Positions 61,707-64,000 of a stretch of 64,000 nucleotides of DNA are shown one piece after another (positions within the stretch are counted from its first letter, which is position 1; each line of letters begins with the position of its first letter). Origin of the DNA: Hufsiella arboris (lineage in GTDB: Bacteria; Bacteroidota; Bacteroidia; Sphingobacteriales; Sphingobacteriaceae); NCBI RefSeq assembly GCF_009834875.1, contig NZ_WVHT01000006.1, positions 248,001 through 312,000 of the forward strand, read 5' to 3'. A model generated the notes under the pieces. The model had not been told where the DNA came from. It saw nothing but the letters and a program-made list of their open reading frames with translations, and ran no database searches. A program made the position numbers and the translations under genes.

Positions 61707-62945
61707 ATGGCAAAAAAACTTACAATAGGTTTATTCGGATTCGGAGTTGTCGGGCAGGGACTATACGACATTATACGCACAAAAGACCTTAATCTTGAAA
61801 TAAAAAAAATAGCTATTAAACACCCCGAAAAACAGCGCAGCCTGCCGTCTGAATTGTTTACTACTAACGCAAAAGAAATTCTGAATGACCCGGCAATAAA
61901 TACGGTTATTGAATTAATCAACGATGCTGAAGCCGCGTTTGAAATTGTTTCTGTGGCATTAACAAAAGGGAAAAATGTAGTTTCAGCCAACAAGAAAATG
62001 ATCGCAAATCACCTGGAAGAACTTATTGACCTTCAGGAGGAATTTGGCGGTTCTCTACTTTACGAAGGTGCAGTTTGCGGAAGCATTCCTATCATAAGAA
62101 ATCTTGAAGAATACTATGACAATGAACTTTTGTACTCTGTTCGAGGAATTTTCAATGGATCTTCGAATTACATACTCTCAAAGGTTTTTTCAGAAAATTT
62201 AAATTACAATACCGCCTTAAAGCAAGCGCAGGATTTGGGCTTCGCGGAGACAGATCCAACACTGGATGTTGGCGGATTCGACGCAAAGTTTAAGCTGGTA
62301 ATCGCTACGGCCCATGCATATGGACTGATTATCAATCCTGACGATGTAATAAACATCGGTATCCAAAATTTGTCAGAAAAAGACATACGGTATGCAAAAG
62401 AGAAAGGCTATAAAATAAAACTCATACCAACGGCGCGTAAGATAAATGATCAGCAGGTCGTGCTATACGTTTTGCCTAAACTAATTCAGCCGGAAGATTT
62501 TCTTTATAATGTAGAAAATGAATACAATGGTGTTATTGTTCAGGCGGCTTTCGCTGACCAGCAATTCTTTTTTGGAAAAGGCGCTGGCGGTCACCCTACG
62601 GGCTCTGCTGTACTTTCTGATATTGCCGCGCTTAGGTACGATTATCATTACGAATACAAGAAATATCATCAGCCACGTGCACCTGAATTAACTAATGCCT
62701 TTCTGGTAAATGTTTATCTCCGCTATCAGGATGAAAAAATCATTAAACTGCTTGGCTTTGAAGATATTTCAGAGCGTTTATTCACGCACAACTTTAACTA
62801 CTTAATAGGCACTGTCTCACTCCAAAATATCCTCGACAATGCTGAAGAATTGAGCAAAGAAGGCATTTTTATAGCCGAAATAGGAAACAAAAATATCGCA
62901 ATAGAACATCAGCAAACGCTGGAATCAATTGAATCAGTATTTTAA
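61707..62945 (+). CDS. hom: Homoserine dehydrogenase
   Basis: Reduces aspartate semialdehyde to homoserine (EC 1.1.1.3), feeding metX and the threonine branch. The NAD(P) fold is IGLFGFGVVGQGLYDII, followed by KNVVSANKKMI, with the catalytic Lys in GFAETDPTLDVGGFDAKFKLVI, and the signature GIFNGSSNYILS. A C-terminal ACT-like region appears after about residue 330. 412 residues is normal for the monofunctional enzyme; it is separate from aspartokinase. It is the last gene of the metY-metX-hom operon and is followed by a strong terminator. Confidence 0.94.
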   Translation: MAKKLTIGLFGFGVVGQGLYDIIRTKDLNLEIKKIAIKHPEKQRSLPSELFTTNAKEILNDPAINTVIELINDAEAAFEIVSVALTKGKNVVSANKKMIANHLEELIDLQEEFGGSLLYEGAVCGSIPIIRNLEEYYDNELLYSVRGIFNGSSNYILSKVFSENLNYNTALKQAQDLGFAETDPTLDVGGFDAKFKLVIATAHAYGLIINPDDVINIGIQNLSEKDIRYAKEKGYKIKLIPTARKINDQQVVLYVLPKLIQPEDFLYNVENEYNGVIVQAAFADQQFFFGKGAGGHPTGSAVLSDIAALRYDYHYEYKKYHQPRAPELTNAFLVNVYLRYQDEKIIKLLGFEDISERLFTHNFNYLIGTVSLQNILDNAEELSKEGIFIAEIGNKNIAIEHQQTLESIESVF

Positions 62946-62965
62946 AGTTAGCAGCATATCAATGC

Positions 62966-62994
62966 AAAAAGGGTGTTTAAATAACACCCTTTTT
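62966..62994 (+). terminator. Terminator of the metY-metX-hom operon
   Basis: A 12-bp stem (62966-62977 with 62983-62994, arms AAAAAGGGTGTT and AACACCCTTTTT), 5-nt loop, T-rich run. It sits 20 nt after hom and may also serve the opposing OmpA-family gene. Confidence 0.88.
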
Positions 62995-63003
62995 GTTTCT
63001 CCC

Positions 63004-64000
63004 CTAATATTCAAGGATTGTGAATTCCGTACGACGATTTAACTGGTGATCGGCTTTCGTGCATTTGACACCGTTGGCGCAGCGATTAAGCAATTTCGTT
63101 TCGCCGTAGCCTTTTGCTTTTAAACGATCACTGCTGATACCTTTGGAAATTATGTAATTAACGGCAGATTTCGCCCTGCGCTGAGACAGATCAAGGTTAT
63201 AAATATCAACACCTCTTGAATCCGTGTGAGAAGCCAGCTCAATTTTAAGTGTTGGATTCTCTTTCATGATTTGCACCAGTTCATCCAAAACTTTTGCGGC
63301 ATCATGTCGAATTACCGTTTTATCGAAGTCGTAATAAATATTTTTAAGATTGATTTTCTTGCCAACAGCAAGCTCGAGTGGTTCCAGTTTTAAGTCAACG
63401 TTCATAACTTTTGACTTATTAATTCCCTGTGTGTTTAAGTTCGCCGAATCTGCGTAAAACCCTTTTGCACTACCGCTAACTGTGTAATTGCTATTCTTAT
63501 CTAGATCAAACCTGAAATAGCCGTTTTCGTCTGTCTTAGATGTCACCTTATCCGACAAATTAACTAATGAATTCAGCAAAGGCTCTCCGGTTTTTTTATT
63601 ATAAACATGACCTTCTAATGCAATAACAACCGGCGTATAATCAATTTTTTGGAAGGAATAAATATCATCGCCTCCCATACCACCGCTCCTGTTCGATGAC
63701 ACGAAACCATTATCCTGGCCATTAACGGTAATAAAAGCGAAATCATCCCCTGGCGAATTAACAGGATATTGCATATTTACAGGTTTCGTCCACTTATCCG
63801 TGCTTCCCTTGGCTGAGAACACATCTAAACCGCCCATACCGGGCAGGCCGTCACTGGAAAAATATAAAGTGCCGTCAGCAGCCATTTCCGGAAACTTCTC
63901 ATCTCCGTTTGAATTGATCTGTGCACCTGCATTCTGAGGTTTACCCCAGCTCCCATCATCCTGAAGTTGCGAGAACCAAATATCTGTTCCACCATAACCT
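63004..64000 (-). CDS. PD40/CRD/OmpA-domain outer-membrane protein (PorE-like), 5' end outside the window
   Basis: The visible 332 residues open in PD40 (WD40-like) repeats (GYGGTDIWFSQL; GTLYFSSDGLPGMGGLDVFSA; DDFAFITVNGQDNGFVSSNRSGGMGGDDIYSF), then a carboxypeptidase-regulatory-like domain (LEGHVYNKKTGEPLLNSLVNLSDK). An OmpA C-terminal peptidoglycan-binding domain follows, with ELASHTDSRGVDIYNLDLSQRRAKSAVNYI and KAKGYGETKLLNRC. This order is that of the type IX secretion system protein PorE and related anchors. The reading frame is open to the window edge, so the N-terminus, including any signal and TPR part, is missing. Confidence 0.85.
   Translation of the reverse strand, partial: GYGGTDIWFSQLQDDGSWGKPQNAGAQINSNGDEKFPEMAADGTLYFSSDGLPGMGGLDVFSAKGSTDKWTKPVNMQYPVNSPGDDFAFITVNGQDNGFVSSNRSGGMGGDDIYSFQKIDYTPVVIALEGHVYNKKTGEPLLNSLVNLSDKVTSKTDENGYFRFDLDKNSNYTVSGSAKGFYADSANLNTQGINKSKVMNVDLKLEPLELAVGKKINLKNIYYDFDKTVIRHDAAKVLDELVQIMKENPTLKIELASHTDSRGVDIYNLDLSQRRAKSAVNYIISKGISSDRLKAKGYGETKLLNRCANGVKCTKADHQLNRRTEFTILEY

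Overview
The window looks like chromosome from a Bacteroidota bacterium, most probably a Sphingobacteriaceae member of the Mucilaginibacter/Pedobacter type. This is inferred from gene content: the malate:quinone oxidoreductase, futalosine (mqn) menaquinone genes, the metY-metX-hom operon, many lipoproteins, and DUF3307/SatD, DUF4142 and DUF4403 proteins. Promoters also fit, with repeated -7 boxes of the form TAnnTTTG, usually TATCTTTG or TATATTTG. No species can be fixed from the sequence alone. There is no rRNA, tRNA, transposase, prophage or CRISPR array; the window is dense housekeeping chromosome cut at both ends.

Layout. 1-4257: exopolysaccharide export (tyrosine autokinase running off the left edge, Wza-like lipoprotein, and an oppositely oriented CapC-type phosphatase across an 840-nt AT-rich gap). 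4332-12665: mqo, a PQQ/haem dehydrogenase, a SpoIIAA-like/DUF4126 fusion, a lipoprotein deacetylase, MtfA-like peptidase with an SPFH protein, and a methyltransferase preceded by a probable 83-nt small RNA. 12648-21651: beta-glucosidase, MaoC protein, mutarotase-like protein, DEAD helicase, ClpB, a PAS protein with a phosphoacceptor domain but no ATPase, and a Tat-exported SGNH hydrolase. 21665-35784: aldehyde dehydrogenase, DUF3307/SatD pair, mnmA, topA, phosphohexomutase, second DEAD helicase, SCO/cytochrome c lipoproteins, rnpB and an NtrC-type regulator. 35827-46483: ClC channel, Gfo/Idh oxidoreductase, DUF4142, ppc, cobA, DUF4403 and murI. 46492-55405: aroQ, xerD, prmC, ribD, a DMT transporter, a nucleoside phosphorylase, and mqnA/phosphatase/mqnE. 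55497-62945: a sulfur block of a second cobA paralogue, a trans-sulfuration enzyme, metY, metX and hom. 63004-64000: the 3' part of a PD40/CRD/OmpA protein.

The most interesting signal is in the sulfur block. Two separate leaders contain short ORFs rich in cysteine codons. The leader of the second cobA (56313-56460, minus) has a TAnnTTTG promoter, a 25-codon ORF containing MCNTCC, a candidate antiterminator strand directly after the stop codon, and a strong intrinsic terminator just before the gene. This is the geometry of a ribosome-mediated cysteine attenuator. The metY leader (58904-59327) has a promoter, a SAM riboswitch and then a 37-codon ORF ending MCACCCC-stop. It could therefore read both SAM and cysteinyl-tRNA supply. 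Five genes too short for an ordinary ORF cut-off or starting inside longer ORFs were resolved by eye, including two small membrane proteins (45216-45368 and 52636-52776) and the two leader peptides.
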